Source: Nocardia miyunensis NBRC 108239
GTDB taxonomy: Bacteria; Actinomycetota; Actinomycetes; Mycobacteriales; Mycobacteriaceae
Assembly (NCBI RefSeq): GCF_001613065.1
Contig: NZ_BDBQ01000082.1
Coordinates: 1-64,000, forward strand
Reading direction: 5' to 3'
DNA: 64,000 nucleotides
Part shown: piece by piece, positions 7,234 through 16,698 of the stretch
Layout of the letters: each line of letters begins with the position of its first letter
Position numbering within the stretch: the first letter of the stretch is position 1
Notes under the pieces: model-generated
Database searches by the model: none
What the model saw: the letters and a program-made list of their open reading frames with translations, nothing else
What the model was told of the DNA's origin: nothing
Position numbers and translations under genes: made by a program

Positions 7234-9180
7234 TTATGGGACAGGAGGTCCCGCATCCCGTCGTTTGCGATAGACCGTTCGGGCTCGAACTCCGTTGTGC
7301 GATGCGCCGAGGGGTTCGCTTCGCACGACGGCCGCCCCGATACGCGGGCACGCGCGGTGCACCCGAGCCGAGTCCAGCGGCCGCGACGACGCTCGAGTGC
7401 GCTCGGGGACCGCCTCGGCCGACAGTTCGAAAGCGAACAGCCGCAGCAGATCATGGTATCGATAGCGGCCCGGCGCAGGCGACTGCAACAGCCCGAGATC
7501 GACCAGTTGCTCGCAGATCTGTTCGGCCACATGCGGTTCCCGCTCGAGTACCTCCGCCGCCGCTGCGGCCGACAGCTCCGTGACCGCCGGAATCGCCAGC
7601 AACACGAACGCCCGTGCCGCCTCGGGCGCGAGCTGACGATAGCTGTTCCGGAAAGTCGATTCGATCCGCACGTCACCGACGACCAGCTCGCCGAGCCTGC
7701 GACGCTCATCGGCCAGGCGCTGTGCGACCGCGGCCATCGACCAGCCGGGCCGAGCGGCCAGGCGTGCGCCCATGATTCGCACCGCGAGCGGGAGATGTCC
7801 GCAGGCCGCGACGATCCGGCGAGCGGCGGGCGGTTCCGCGGCGAGCCGACGCGCGTCCACCATGCTGCCCAGCAGTTCCAGCGACTCCCCCGGTGTGAAC
7901 GCCGCCAACGGCACCAGGCGCGCGCCGAGCAGCCCGACCATGGCGGCTCGGCTCGTGACGAGCACGGTGGCGGTGGCAGTGCCGGGCAGCAGCGGCCGGA
8001 CCTGCTCGGCGTCCAGGGCGTCATCCAGTACCAGCAGCAACCGCTTGTCGGCGAGCAGGCTGCGCCACAAGGCCGCTCGCGCACCGCCGTTCGACGGAAT
8101 CTCGTCCTCGGCGACCCCGATCGTCCGCAGCAGCGAGCCGAGCACGGCGTCCGGTTCGACCGGACGGCCGGCACTACCGCCGAGCTCGACGAACAACTGC
8201 CCGTCCGGGTGACTCTCGCGCGCCCGATGCGCCAAATGTACTGCGAGCGTGGTCTTTCCGATCCCTGCCATACCTGTTATCGTCAGCAGCCCCGGGCGGT
8301 CCGCGCGGTCGTCCAGATGCCTTTCGAGTCCCGCGACCAGCGTGTGCCTGCCGACGAAATCGACCACGTCGACGGGCAATTGGGCAGGCGGCGGCTGGGG
8401 CCCGCGCCGGACCTGCGCGCGATCCGGCAGGGCCGGTGCCGGTGCGCCCGGGAGATCCGCGCGGAGGATCTGTCGTTGTGCCGCATGCAGATCCGGGCCG
8501 GGCTCAACCCCCAGTTCGTCATCGAGCAGGCGGCGGATCCGGGTGTAGACCTCCAGCGCTTCCGACTGCCGCCCGCAGTGGTAGAGGGCCAGCATGCGCA
8601 GCGCGTGCGGACGTTCGCGCAGTGGGTGGGCATGACAGTGCGCGGTCAACTCGTCGATCATCTCGCCGGGCCGGCCGACGGTCAGCAGCGCTTCGAACCG
8701 ATCCTCCCGCACGGCGAGCAGCCGTTCGGTCAGCCGCGCACGCGCGGCGACGACGCCGGGACTGCCCAGTCCCAGCAGCGGCTGCGCTCGGCACAGCGAA
8801 AGCGCCCGATCCCACAACCCCACGGCCGCAAGACAATCGCCCGCAGCGCGGGCCTGTCCGGCGCTCGCGACGGCCTCCTCGAATGCCGTCAGGTCCAGTT
8901 GTCCGGGCGCGAGATCCAGGCGATAACCGCGATTGAGCGAGATCAGCGCATCGGCGTCACCGAAGGCCCGACGCAACCGGGCAGCGTAGACCCACAACGA
9001 CCGTTCCGGAGCCTTCGGCACGTCCACACCCCAGACCGCGTCGATCAGCTGATCGATACTCAGCGGCCGGCCACCGGCCAGCAGCAGCGCCGCCAGCATC
9101 TCCCGCTGCTTGGGCGTGCCCAGATCCAGCTCGGTCGGCCCGCGCCAGCCGCGAACGGGCCCCAATACCTCGAATCTCAT
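7234..9180 (-). CDS. AfsR-like SARP regulator with NB-ARC ATPase
   Basis: Residues 1-95 form an OmpR-type winged helix (MRFEVLGPVRGW start), 100-250 the activation domain, and about 280-560 an NB-ARC ATPase with P-loop GMAGIGKTT and Walker-B-like LLLVLDDAL. This is the AfsR arrangement, a signal-integrating activator of specialised metabolism. The usual C-terminal TPR sensor is missing: after YHDLLRLFAFEL the sequence turns Arg-rich and unlike the family for about 60 residues before the stop. That may be natural shortening or an old frameshift. The start is the ATG at 9178-9180; the open frame reaches 9468 but the extra residues do not resemble the family. It is the best candidate for a pathway regulator of the lipid genes nearby. 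Confidence 0.83.
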   Translation of the reverse strand: MRFEVLGPVRGWRGPTELDLGTPKQREMLAALLLAGGRPLSIDQLIDAVWGVDVPKAPERSLWVYAARLRRAFGDADALISLNRGYRLDLAPGQLDLTAFEEAVASAGQARAAGDCLAAVGLWDRALSLCRAQPLLGLGSPGVVAARARLTERLLAVREDRFEALLTVGRPGEMIDELTAHCHAHPLRERPHALRMLALYHCGRQSEALEVYTRIRRLLDDELGVEPGPDLHAAQRQILRADLPGAPAPALPDRAQVRRGPQPPPAQLPVDVVDFVGRHTLVAGLERHLDDRADRPGLLTITGMAGIGKTTLAVHLAHRARESHPDGQLFVELGGSAGRPVEPDAVLGSLLRTIGVAEDEIPSNGGARAALWRSLLADKRLLLVLDDALDAEQVRPLLPGTATATVLVTSRAAMVGLLGARLVPLAAFTPGESLELLGSMVDARRLAAEPPAARRIVAACGHLPLAVRIMGARLAARPGWSMAAVAQRLADERRRLGELVVGDVRIESTFRNSYRQLAPEAARAFVLLAIPAVTELSAAAAAEVLEREPHVAEQICEQLVDLGLLQSPAPGRYRYHDLLRLFAFELSAEAVPERTRASSRPLDSARVHRACPRIGAAVVRSEPLGASHNGVRARTVYRKRRDAGPPVP

Positions 9181-9350
9181 CGCTGCCCGACTTCCCTGTG
9201 CCACGGTTCGAGGCTCGCGCAACTCCCTTGCCGGACCCCTTTCCGACGACTTACCAGCATCCGGGCCACCGATACGCCGGAACGGCCACCACCACGGACG
9301 ACGACGAGACCCTGCCGCGCTGTCGATACCGAGCGGATACGGCGGCCGGG

Positions 9351-10316
9351 TCAGCTGCCTGTTGCTCGGGCGAAGCGTTCGCTCCAGTCGGTCAGCAATG
9401 CGGACAGTTCGGGTGGTGAGCGGACGGTGAAATCGGCTCCGACCATGCCCAGCGCATGTGCGGGCCATTCGAGTTGATCGACTTGCATGCGCATCACGCA
9501 GCGGTCGGGGGCGACGGGCTCCAGTTCGGCCCAGCGGCCGATCACCGAACGTGCGGTGTCGACGCCGGTGTGCAACAGGACTTCGACACGGTAGGGCGTG
9601 GGGAGGTTGTCGATGCGGGACCGCAGGAAGGTGGCGGCGTCCGCGGCCGGGAGTTCACGGGGGCGGAACCGGGCTCCGGTGGTCCGGGGGTGGCTCAGTC
9701 GGTCGAGCCGGAAGCTGCGCCAGTCGTGCCGATCCAGGTCGTAGCAGATCAGATACCACCGACGGCGGGCGGAGACCAGCCGCAGCGGTTCGACGTGGCG
9801 GGCCGATGCCTTGCCGTCCGCGGCGAGGTAGTCGAATTCGAGGCGTTCGGTGTCCCGGCATGCCTGGGCCAGGACGACCAGCGCGTCGGGGTCGATGACC
9901 GGAACCCGTTCGGGCACAGGCTCTTCGGTGGATTCGGTCATCGCGCGCACGGCGTCGACCCGGCGGCGCAACCGCGGCGGCATCACCTGGACGAGCTTGG
10001 TCAACGCGCGCACGGACGATTCGGCGATACCGGAGACCGCCGAGTGCGCGGCGGATTGCAGTCCGAGCGCCAGTGCGATGGCTTCCTCGTCCTCGAGCAC
10101 CAGCGGCGGTAACGCCGCGCCCGCGATGAGCTGGTACCCGCCGTCCACGCCGCGCTGCGCGCGAACCGGGTAGCCGAGCTCCCGCAGCCGGTCGATATCG
10201 CGACGCAGGGTGCGGATCGAGACATCCAGCCGATCCGCCAATTCGTCGCCCGGCCAGAAGCGGTGCGTCTGCAACAACGAGAGCAGCCGCAGCATCCGCA
10301 AACTGGTGTCTGCCAT
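9351..10316 (-). CDS. WYL-domain helix-turn-helix regulator
   Basis: This 321-residue protein starts with a DeoR-like winged helix (RMLRLLSLLQTHRFWPGDEL, then RTLRRDIDRLRELGYPV, residues 5-55) that binds DNA. A WYL domain follows, with RRWYLICYD near residue 190, and then a C-terminal extension. WYL proteins respond to ligands, often nucleic-acid pieces or small molecules. It is divergent from the DinB-fold gene at 10411 with 94 bases between starts, so it probably controls that gene and itself. Such WYL/DinB pairs are common in actinobacteria. Confidence 0.88.
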   Translation of the reverse strand: MADTSLRMLRLLSLLQTHRFWPGDELADRLDVSIRTLRRDIDRLRELGYPVRAQRGVDGGYQLIAGAALPPLVLEDEEAIALALGLQSAAHSAVSGIAESSVRALTKLVQVMPPRLRRRVDAVRAMTESTEEPVPERVPVIDPDALVVLAQACRDTERLEFDYLAADGKASARHVEPLRLVSARRRWYLICYDLDRHDWRSFRLDRLSHPRTTGARFRPRELPAADAATFLRSRIDNLPTPYRVEVLLHTGVDTARSVIGRWAELEPVAPDRCVMRMQVDQLEWPAHALGMVGADFTVRSPPELSALLTDWSERFARATGS

Positions 10317-10410
10317 CTTTTTCTCGGCTCCGGTTGATTCAGGACAGAAACTGACACTAATTACTCATAGCGTAGGGGACACAGCAACGAAAGACGATGA
10401 GAGGAACGCC

Positions 10411-10959
10411 ATGACCAGCACCGCACCCGCCTCGACCACACTCACCGGTGAGCGTGCCGAACTGCTCGAAACCTTGCGGACCCACCGCGACTTCCTGCGC
10501 TTCACGACCCGCGAACTCACCGACGAGCAGGCGGCGCGGCGCACCACGGCGAGCGAACTGTGCCTGGGCGGGTTGATCAAGCATGTGACGGCCGTCGAGC
10601 ACGGTTGGGCCGAGTTCATCCTGCACGGTCCCGCCGCACTGACCGGCGGCAAGGACTTCATCGACTGGACCGAAGAGGATTACGCCGTGCGCGCCGCCGA
10701 GTTCCGCATGTTGCCGGGCGAAACACTGGCCGGTCTGCTCGCCGAGTACGACCGGGTGGCCGAGCGCACCGATGAACTCGTGGCCACACTGCCCGACCTC
10801 GACGTTTCGCACCCCTTGCCGCGGGCTCCGTGGTTCCAGTCGGACGCCGGCCGCTCCGCACGCCGCGTTCTGCTGCACATCATCGCCGAAACCGCCCAGC
10901 ACGCGGGCCACGCCGACATCCTCCGCGAATCCCTCGACGGCGCCAAGACCATGGGGTAG
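10411..10959 (+). CDS. DinB-fold protein (DUF664-like)
   Basis: The 182-residue product belongs to the four-helix DinB / mycothiol-dependent superfamily. Histidines that usually bind a metal are visible: GLIKHVTAVEHGW near residue 55 and the final IIAETAQHAGHADILRE. Members use a metal and often mycothiol to act on electrophiles, but the substrate here cannot be assigned. The start at 10411 follows a purine-rich GAGAGG. Same-frame upstream codons back to 10210 overlap the divergent regulator and are not expected to be translated. Probably controlled by the WYL regulator next to it. Confidence 0.83.
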   Translation: MTSTAPASTTLTGERAELLETLRTHRDFLRFTTRELTDEQAARRTTASELCLGGLIKHVTAVEHGWAEFILHGPAALTGGKDFIDWTEEDYAVRAAEFRMLPGETLAGLLAEYDRVAERTDELVATLPDLDVSHPLPRAPWFQSDAGRSARRVLLHIIAETAQHAGHADILRESLDGAKTMG

Positions 10960-11097
10960 CGCGACGACCCCGGCCAGATCCTTCGAACCCCTTGCACGAC
11001 AGCCTATTCGGAGCGATCTGACGCGGCAACGGCGACCGGGTACGGGTGATGACATCCGAACCACCTACGGGTAGCCGAGCAGATCGGGTTGTTCACT

Positions 11098-11136
11098 GCG
11101 ACCGGTGCGCAGGCCGGACTGGCCGTCACCGGTCGC
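11098..11136. terminator. Hairpin between convergent genes
   Basis: GCGACCGGTG (11098-11107) pairs perfectly with CACCGGTCGC (11127-11136). An inner GGCC/GGCC pairing (11112-11115 with 11121-11124) shortens the loop. It lies between the end of the DinB-fold gene and the end of the eight-gene minus-strand operon, so it probably terminates both. There is no T-run, as is usual in actinobacteria. Confidence 0.6.
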
Positions 11137-11145
11137 TGAATCGAA

Positions 11146-12018
11146 TCAGCCTCCGGCGGAAGGCAATTCGGCGGAAGAAACGTTCGCCTCCGGTTCGTCT
11201 CGATCCACGGATTCGAGGAATCGAGTCAGCATGGCGGTCACTGCCTCGGGTTGTTCCAGTGTGCTGGTGTGGCCGCAGTCGGGGATCAGGTGATACCGGG
11301 CGCCGGGGATCAGGGCGACGATGCGCTGGGAGCGGTCGGGCGGGGTGGCGTGGTCGTCCGCACCGACCGCGACCAGGGTGGGGACCGTGATCGCGGATAT
11401 CTCGTTCTCGACCGAGACCCGATCGGCCACGCCGAGGACGGCGCGGCGGATACCGGAGCGGTCGCAGCGGGACAGCCGCGCGGCCCACTCATCGATCACG
11501 GGCCGGCGCGAGCGGTCGGCGCGTATCGATGGACCGAACAGGTGCGGTGCGATCAATCCGCGGATCGGCCGCACACCGAGCCATAGCAGAGCGCGGGCCA
11601 GGCGCTTGTATTCGCCGATCTTCGCGGGTACTTCGGGGCCGGCACTGGTGTCCAGGAGGGTCAGCGAGCGCAGCAGCGCGCCATGGCGGGCGGCGAGGCG
11701 CAGGCCGACGAAACCGCCCATCGACAACCCGACCCAATGCACCGGACGCGGGTCCAGTGCGCGGATCAGCGCCAGCGCGTCATCGGCCAGGGTGTCCATG
11801 TCGTAGCCGTCGGGGGTGGCGGGGGTGCCGCCCTGGCCTCGCCAGTCGATGCTCACGCATCGGTAATGCTCGCGCAGGGCCTGGATCTGCGGCCCGAACA
11901 TCCAGCCGCCGAACAGCAATCCGTGCCCGAACACGATGGTGGCGGCGTCCGGACGGCCGGGCGGGACACCGGTGTCGGTGTACGCGATGGGCACGCCGTC
12001 GATGGCGATGGTTGGCAT
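11146..12018 (-). CDS. Alpha/beta-hydrolase
   Basis: A 290-residue alpha/beta-hydrolase with an oxyanion region (FGHGLLFGG), nucleophile elbow GLSMGG (Ser near residue 98), acid in ADDHATPP and His in DCGHTST. All three catalytic residues are present. It has no signal peptide and should act in the cytoplasm. It is the last gene of the operon that starts at 18883, 34 bases after a P450. In that context it may hydrolyse an acyl ester or thioester of the finished lipid, but the sequence alone does not show the substrate. Confidence 0.87.
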   Translation of the reverse strand: MPTIAIDGVPIAYTDTGVPPGRPDAATIVFGHGLLFGGWMFGPQIQALREHYRCVSIDWRGQGGTPATPDGYDMDTLADDALALIRALDPRPVHWVGLSMGGFVGLRLAARHGALLRSLTLLDTSAGPEVPAKIGEYKRLARALLWLGVRPIRGLIAPHLFGPSIRADRSRRPVIDEWAARLSRCDRSGIRRAVLGVADRVSVENEISAITVPTLVAVGADDHATPPDRSQRIVALIPGARYHLIPDCGHTSTLEQPEAVTAMLTRFLESVDRDEPEANVSSAELPSAGG

Positions 12019-12052
12019 GATCTCCTCGTTTCCGGCCGCGATGTCGCGGCGC

Positions 12053-13261
12053 TCACACCGTCACCGACAGCAGCGCCGGTCCGCGCACATTGATCCGGCC
12101 GTTCCAGCGCACCTCGTCCACTTCGGCGGACGGGAAGCGGGACACGAAGCGCGGGAACGTGATTCGCGCTTGCGTCCGGACCAGGGCGGCGCCGAGACAG
12201 CGGTGGATGCCCGCGCCGAAGGTCACGTTGCGGGCGGCGTCGGGCCGGTCCAGCCGGAGCCGGTCCGCGTCCGCGCCCCAGAACCCGGGATCGCGATTGG
12301 CCGCCGCCAGACCGGCCACCACCCAGGAGCCTGCCGGAATCTCGTTGTCGCACACGCGAACCGGCGTCACGGTCACCCGCCGCATGAGATGTACCGGGGT
12401 GTCGTAGCGCAGCAGTTCCTCCACCGCGTTACCGGCCAGCTCCGGCTCCTCGCGCAGCAGCCGCGCCTGGCCGGGGTTGCGCAGCAGGGCCAGGATGCCG
12501 GTGGCGAGGTGGTTCACCGTCGTCTCGTGCCCGGCGATGTAGAGCAGCATGATCTGCGCCACCAGTTCCTCCTCGCAGAGCACATCGCCCTCGTGCTCGG
12601 CGGCGATGAGCCGGGTGAGCAGGTCGTCACCGGGATTGTCGCGTTTCCAGCGGACCAGATCGGCCACCATCGTGCGCAGTTCCGCGTCGGCCGCCCGGAT
12701 CCTGGTCTGCAGGGCCGGATCCGCGAGTGGTTCGAGGGCGAGCACCAGGACGGCGGTCAGTTCGCGCAGGCGGGTGCTCTCCAGCACCGGGATGCCCAGC
12801 ATCTCGGAGATGATCGTGAACGGCAGCGGAAATGCCAGTTCCGCAACGATATCCGCCCGCCCGGCCGCCGCGATCCGGTCCAGGGCCTCGTCCACGTGTG
12901 CGTGCACCCGCGGTTGCAGGACATCAACGGCCCGGGGCGTGAACGCCTTCGAGACCAACCGCCGCAGCCGCGTGTGATCGGGCGGATCCTGATCCAGCAT
13001 CGACAGCCCGCCCATGATGCGGTTCCCCCTGCCGAGCCGGGCACTGTCGCTCTTCCAGGCGGGCAGTCGGGTCAGATGCCGTTCGTCCACCGACTGGATC
13101 GAGGAACGTTGCAGCGCAGTCACATCCGCGTATCTCGACACCAGCCAGAAACCGAGCGGATGTTCGTGCGCGGGGGCCTCGTCGCGCAGCCGGGCGTAGT
13201 GCGGATAGGGGTCGGCGCCGAAGTCCGCGGCGAACGGATCGAATACGAATGTCTCGGTCAT
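12053..13261 (-). CDS. Cytochrome P450 (operon 1, distal)
   Basis: A soluble bacterial class I P450 of 402 residues. The I-helix oxygen-activation motif is AGHETT, the K-helix ExxR lies in EELLRYDTP, and the haem loop FGAGIHRCLG near residue 350 carries the axial Cys. It follows a thioesterase gene by 12 bases in the operon that also encodes a FAAL and an ACP, which suggests oxidation of an acyl-ACP or a released fatty acid. No ferredoxin gene is adjacent, so electrons must come from elsewhere; the reductase at 36988 is one option. Confidence 0.93.
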   Translation of the reverse strand: MTETFVFDPFAADFGADPYPHYARLRDEAPAHEHPLGFWLVSRYADVTALQRSSIQSVDERHLTRLPAWKSDSARLGRGNRIMGGLSMLDQDPPDHTRLRRLVSKAFTPRAVDVLQPRVHAHVDEALDRIAAAGRADIVAELAFPLPFTIISEMLGIPVLESTRLRELTAVLVLALEPLADPALQTRIRAADAELRTMVADLVRWKRDNPGDDLLTRLIAAEHEGDVLCEEELVAQIMLLYIAGHETTVNHLATGILALLRNPGQARLLREEPELAGNAVEELLRYDTPVHLMRRVTVTPVRVCDNEIPAGSWVVAGLAAANRDPGFWGADADRLRLDRPDAARNVTFGAGIHRCLGAALVRTQARITFPRFVSRFPSAEVDEVRWNGRINVRGPALLSVTV

Positions 13262-13273
13262 GGCGGCTCCCGT

Positions 13274-13720
13274 TCAGGATTTGGCCAGTTTCACGTTGCG
13301 CATGGTGACCAGTGCTGTGGCACAGAGGATTTCGCCCCCCGGATCGACGGAGAAGACATCCGCCGCCGCGACCGTCAGCAGTGCGCCGGGATTGACCACC
13401 CGGCCGCGAGCCAGCACCGTCGCGCCCTTGGCCGGTGCGAGGATCTTCACGGTGTAGTCGATGGTCATGTTCACCCAGCCCGGCTGGAGCAGCGTCCCGG
13501 CCGCCGAACCGGCCGCGAAATCCGCGAGCGAACCGAGCACCCCGCCCTGCAGGAATCCGTTGTGCTGGGTCAGTTCCGGGCGATGCGGTTGCACGATCTC
13601 GACGTGCCCCGGCGTGATCGCGCCGAAGCCGAATCCCAGATGCCGGGCGGCGGGCATGCTGAGCACCGCCTCTCGCACCGTCCGCGCGAAGTCCGGATTG
13701 GTCGCTTCCCAGGTCTGCAC
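13274..13720 (-). CDS. Hotdog-fold thioesterase (PaaI type)
   Basis: The 148-residue protein has the PaaI-type hotdog pattern: HNGFLQGGVLGSLADFAAG, where the central helix starts, then the strand run MTIDYTVKILAPAKG. Family members hydrolyse acyl-CoA or acyl-ACP thioesters as homotetramers. The gene starts three bases after the FAAL stop, so it should be co-translated with the FAAL and could release chains from the operon's ACP or recycle misloaded carrier. Four hotdog proteins occur in this window, this one being the only one in operon 1. Confidence 0.85.
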   Translation of the reverse strand: MQTWEATNPDFARTVREAVLSMPAARHLGFGFGAITPGHVEIVQPHRPELTQHNGFLQGGVLGSLADFAAGSAAGTLLQPGWVNMTIDYTVKILAPAKGATVLARGRVVNPGALLTVAAADVFSVDPGGEILCATALVTMRNVKLAKS

Positions 13721-13723
13721 GCG

Positions 13724-15466
13724 TCAGCTCCTCCGCTGCGGTTCGGTGGCTTGCCGCGGCGAGGGCTGCTGCGGCCAGGTCTCGAATTCGGCCGCCAGAT
13801 AGTGCCTGCGCGCCGCCGCGCGCATGATCTTCCCACTGCTGGTCTTGGGCAACCGGCTCGGCAGCGTCAGCAGCAGATCGCCGAGGGACAGCTCGTGTTC
13901 GCGCAGGACCGCTGCCCGGATCGCGCCGAGCACATCGGCGGCATCGGCGGTGTCGATGTGCTCACGCCGCATCTCCTGCACCACCACCAGCCGATCGGTC
14001 TCGGCGCCGGGCACCGCGAAGGCGGCGCATCCGCCGGTCCGCAGGGCGGGGTGCGCGGCCTGCACGGTGAGTTCGATGTCCTGCGGATAGATGTTGCGCC
14101 CGCGAATGATCACGATGTCCTTGCGCCGCCCCACCACGTACAGCTCGTCCTCCAGCACCAGCCCGAGATCTCCGGTGCGCAGGAACTCGCGTCCGGGATC
14201 ATCGGCGCAACGGGCGTGGAAGGTTTCGGCGGTAGCCAGGTCGTGCTCCCAATAGCCTTGTGCGACATGGTCTCCGGACAACCAGATCTCGCCCACTCGA
14301 TCCGGCGGGCAGATCCGTCCGGTCTCCGGATCCACGATGCGCAGCACCTCGCCGCGCGGCGGCCGACCCGAGGCGACCAGTGTGCGGGAGCGGTCCCGCG
14401 CCGGAGCGTAGCGCCGTTGCGCCAGAGCGTCGGGATCGACCTCGATGGTGTGCGCTCCGGCCCCCTTCACACTCCCGGCGGCCAGCAGGGTGGCCTCCGC
14501 CAGCCCATAGCAGGGATACAGGGCCTGGGCTCGAAATCCGTACGGGGCGAAGGCTTCCGCGAATCGGCTCAGGGTATCCGCGCGGATCGGCTCGGCCCCG
14601 TTGAAGGCGACCTGCCAGCTGCTCAGATCCAGGCCGGGTTCCGGTTCGGCCCCCGCCGCCAGGCGCGCGACGCAGGCGTCGAAGGCGAAATTCGGTCCGC
14701 CGCTGGTATGTCCGCGATACCGGGAGATCGCCGAGAGCCACAGCAGCGGGCGACGGATGAACGTGGCCGGCGCCATCTGCACACCGGTCGCCCCCACGTA
14801 CAGCGGTTGCAGCGCATTGCCGATCAGGCCCTGATCGTGGAAGAACGGGGCCCAGCCGACCAGCGTGGAATCGCGGTCGTGCCCGAAGGAGCGCCGGATC
14901 ATCTCCTCGTTGGCGACCAGATTGCGATGCGTGACCATGACGCCCTTGGGCGCGGCGGTCGATCCGGAGGTGTATTGCAGGAACGCCGTCGAATCCGGTT
15001 GCGCCGCAACGACCGGACCGCTGTCGATGCCCGGCAGCAGGTCCACCCCGATCCAGTGCTCCGCCGGACACCACGGCTCCGGCAGTGCGCGCAGCAGTTC
15101 GACTCCGGCCCCGAGGGCGAGCACCGCGGCCGGTCGGCAGTCCCGCACGATGGATCGGGTCGCCTCCGGAATTCCGGTGTGACGCGGCGGATTCAGCGGC
15201 ACCGCAACGATTCCCGCGTACAGGCAGCCGAAGTAGGCGACGAGGAATTCGGGACAGTTCGGGAAGATCAGTAGTGCGCGATCACCGGGTGCGCAGCTCG
15301 CGACAAGTTCGGCGGCCACCGCGAGCGCGCGGCGATGCAGCACCCGGTAGCTCAGAACGGTACTCTCCGTACCGTTCTCGTCCAGGAATACATAGGCGGT
15401 GCGGTCGGGCTCCGCCGCGGCGCGACGCGCCAGGATGTCGGGGAGCAGCTCACGGTCGGCGCTCAC
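13724..15466 (-). CDS. Fatty acyl-AMP ligase (FAAL), operon 1
   Basis: A 580-residue adenylate-forming enzyme. YTSGSTAAPKGVMVTH (A3, ATP binding), FNGAEP, YGLAEATLL (A5) and the final SSGKIMRAAARRHY with the catalytic Lys are intact. The sequence is most like FAALs (FadD32/FadD28 type), which make acyl-AMP and pass the chain to a carrier protein rather than CoA. An ACP encoded upstream in the same operon is the obvious acceptor. The GTG start at 15464-15466 overlaps the preceding P450 stop in a GTGA. Upstream codons of the same frame run back into the P450 gene and are not used. It probably brings a free fatty acid into the pathway. Confidence 0.9.
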   Translation of the reverse strand: MSADRELLPDILARRAAAEPDRTAYVFLDENGTESTVLSYRVLHRRALAVAAELVASCAPGDRALLIFPNCPEFLVAYFGCLYAGIVAVPLNPPRHTGIPEATRSIVRDCRPAAVLALGAGVELLRALPEPWCPAEHWIGVDLLPGIDSGPVVAAQPDSTAFLQYTSGSTAAPKGVMVTHRNLVANEEMIRRSFGHDRDSTLVGWAPFFHDQGLIGNALQPLYVGATGVQMAPATFIRRPLLWLSAISRYRGHTSGGPNFAFDACVARLAAGAEPEPGLDLSSWQVAFNGAEPIRADTLSRFAEAFAPYGFRAQALYPCYGLAEATLLAAGSVKGAGAHTIEVDPDALAQRRYAPARDRSRTLVASGRPPRGEVLRIVDPETGRICPPDRVGEIWLSGDHVAQGYWEHDLATAETFHARCADDPGREFLRTGDLGLVLEDELYVVGRRKDIVIIRGRNIYPQDIELTVQAAHPALRTGGCAAFAVPGAETDRLVVVQEMRREHIDTADAADVLGAIRAAVLREHELSLGDLLLTLPSRLPKTSSGKIMRAAARRHYLAAEFETWPQQPSPRQATEPQRRS

Positions 15467-16698
15467 GATGCCCTCCGCACCGTCACCGGCAGCTCGGTCA
15501 GCCCGCGCAGGATGAAACTGTCTTCCTGCCAAAGCAATTCGTCCGTCAGCAGGGTCATGCTCGCCGAATGCCGGTACAGGAATTCGAACACCACCCGCGC
15601 CTGTAGTTCGGCCAGCAGACCGCCCAGGCAACCGTGCATGCCGTGGCCGAATGCCAGATGGCCCGTCGCATCGCGGGTGAGGTCGAATTCGTCAGGGCGT
15701 TCGAATGATTCGGGATCTCGGTTGGCCGCGCCCAGGCATACCAGCACCTGATCACCCGCGTGCAGCGGCTGTCCGCCGATCTCGACGTCGCGTGTGGCCA
15801 GCCGTTTGGTCAGCTGTAAGGGGCAGTCGTAGCGCAACGCCTCGGTGACCGCGGCATCCACCAGATCCGGGTGCGACCGCAGCAGCGCGTCCTGATCGGG
15901 ATGCCGCAGCAGGGCGAGCACGCCGTTGCCGATCAGCGATTTCGTGGTCTCGTTACCGGCGACGAAGCACATGATGCAGACGAAGATCAGCTCCTCGTCG
16001 CCGAGCCGGTCACCGCCCGCGGTACCGGCGTCGAGCAGTCGGCTGATCAGGTCGTCGCCGGGACGCAGCCGACGCTCGGCGATCACCTCCGACAGCGCGG
16101 CGGCGAACAACTCCACCACCTCGCGCACCCGGGCGAAGTCGGCCGCTTTCATCATGCCCGGCTCCAGCAGGAACCGGATGTCGTGCGTCCAGGACCCGAC
16201 CTGCGCACGCAGTTCCGGCGGCAGCGCCATCCACTCGCACAACACCGTGATCGGCAGCGGCGCGGCAAGATCCGCGATCACGTCCAGCTGTCCGCCGGCC
16301 CAGGCCGGTTCCATCAGGCGTGCGGTGACCGCGCCGACCAGGGGCCGCAGTTCGGCCACCGCGCGGCCGGTGAACACCCGGTTGACCAGTCCGCGCAGCC
16401 GCGCATGGTCCGGATTGTCGGTGAAGACCAGGGATTTGCGGCCCAACCGCCCGATCCGGTCCACCCCGTCCTGTCCCAGCCGCGCGGCCTGCTCGTCCAC
16501 CAGCCGCGGGATCAGGCCCGCGCTGAACGTCCGGTCGTGCAGCACCGCGCGCACGTCGGCGTGCCTGGTCAGCACCCACATTCCCAGCGTCCGGTGCACC
16601 GGATGCGTCTCGCGCAGTTGGCGATACATCGGATACGGGTCGCGGCGGAACTCGGCCCCGAAGGGATTGAACCGGACCCGGCCGGACGAGACGGTCAT
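15463..16698 (-). CDS. Cytochrome P450 (operon 1, proximal), with unusual motifs
   Basis: A 411-residue P450 with a good ExxR region (TEALRYDCP) and haem Cys in FGHGMHGCLGG near residue 350. Two features are odd: the I-helix reads AGNETT, with Asn where His, Asp, Gln or similar is usual before the Glu-Thr pair, and the haem loop is followed by GGLLAE rather than GAPLAR. It may therefore use a non-standard substrate geometry. The ATG at 16696-16698 overlaps the methyltransferase stop (ATGA), and its own stop overlaps the FAAL start, so translation is coupled across three genes. Confidence 0.9.
   Translation of the reverse strand: MTVSSGRVRFNPFGAEFRRDPYPMYRQLRETHPVHRTLGMWVLTRHADVRAVLHDRTFSAGLIPRLVDEQAARLGQDGVDRIGRLGRKSLVFTDNPDHARLRGLVNRVFTGRAVAELRPLVGAVTARLMEPAWAGGQLDVIADLAAPLPITVLCEWMALPPELRAQVGSWTHDIRFLLEPGMMKAADFARVREVVELFAAALSEVIAERRLRPGDDLISRLLDAGTAGGDRLGDEELIFVCIMCFVAGNETTKSLIGNGVLALLRHPDQDALLRSHPDLVDAAVTEALRYDCPLQLTKRLATRDVEIGGQPLHAGDQVLVCLGAANRDPESFERPDEFDLTRDATGHLAFGHGMHGCLGGLLAELQARVVFEFLYRHSASMTLLTDELLWQEDSFILRGLTELPVTVRRAS

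Noticed and set aside
7020..8174. Alternative minus-strand frame over the AfsR-like C-terminus
   Set aside because: Checked as a possible frameshifted continuation with a TPR domain, but it shows no TPR-like sequence.
11936..15274. A very long plus-strand open frame (over 1100 codons)
   Set aside because: It lies antisense to the P450, thioesterase and FAAL genes, which have intact motifs and normal starts. High GC keeps such antisense frames open.
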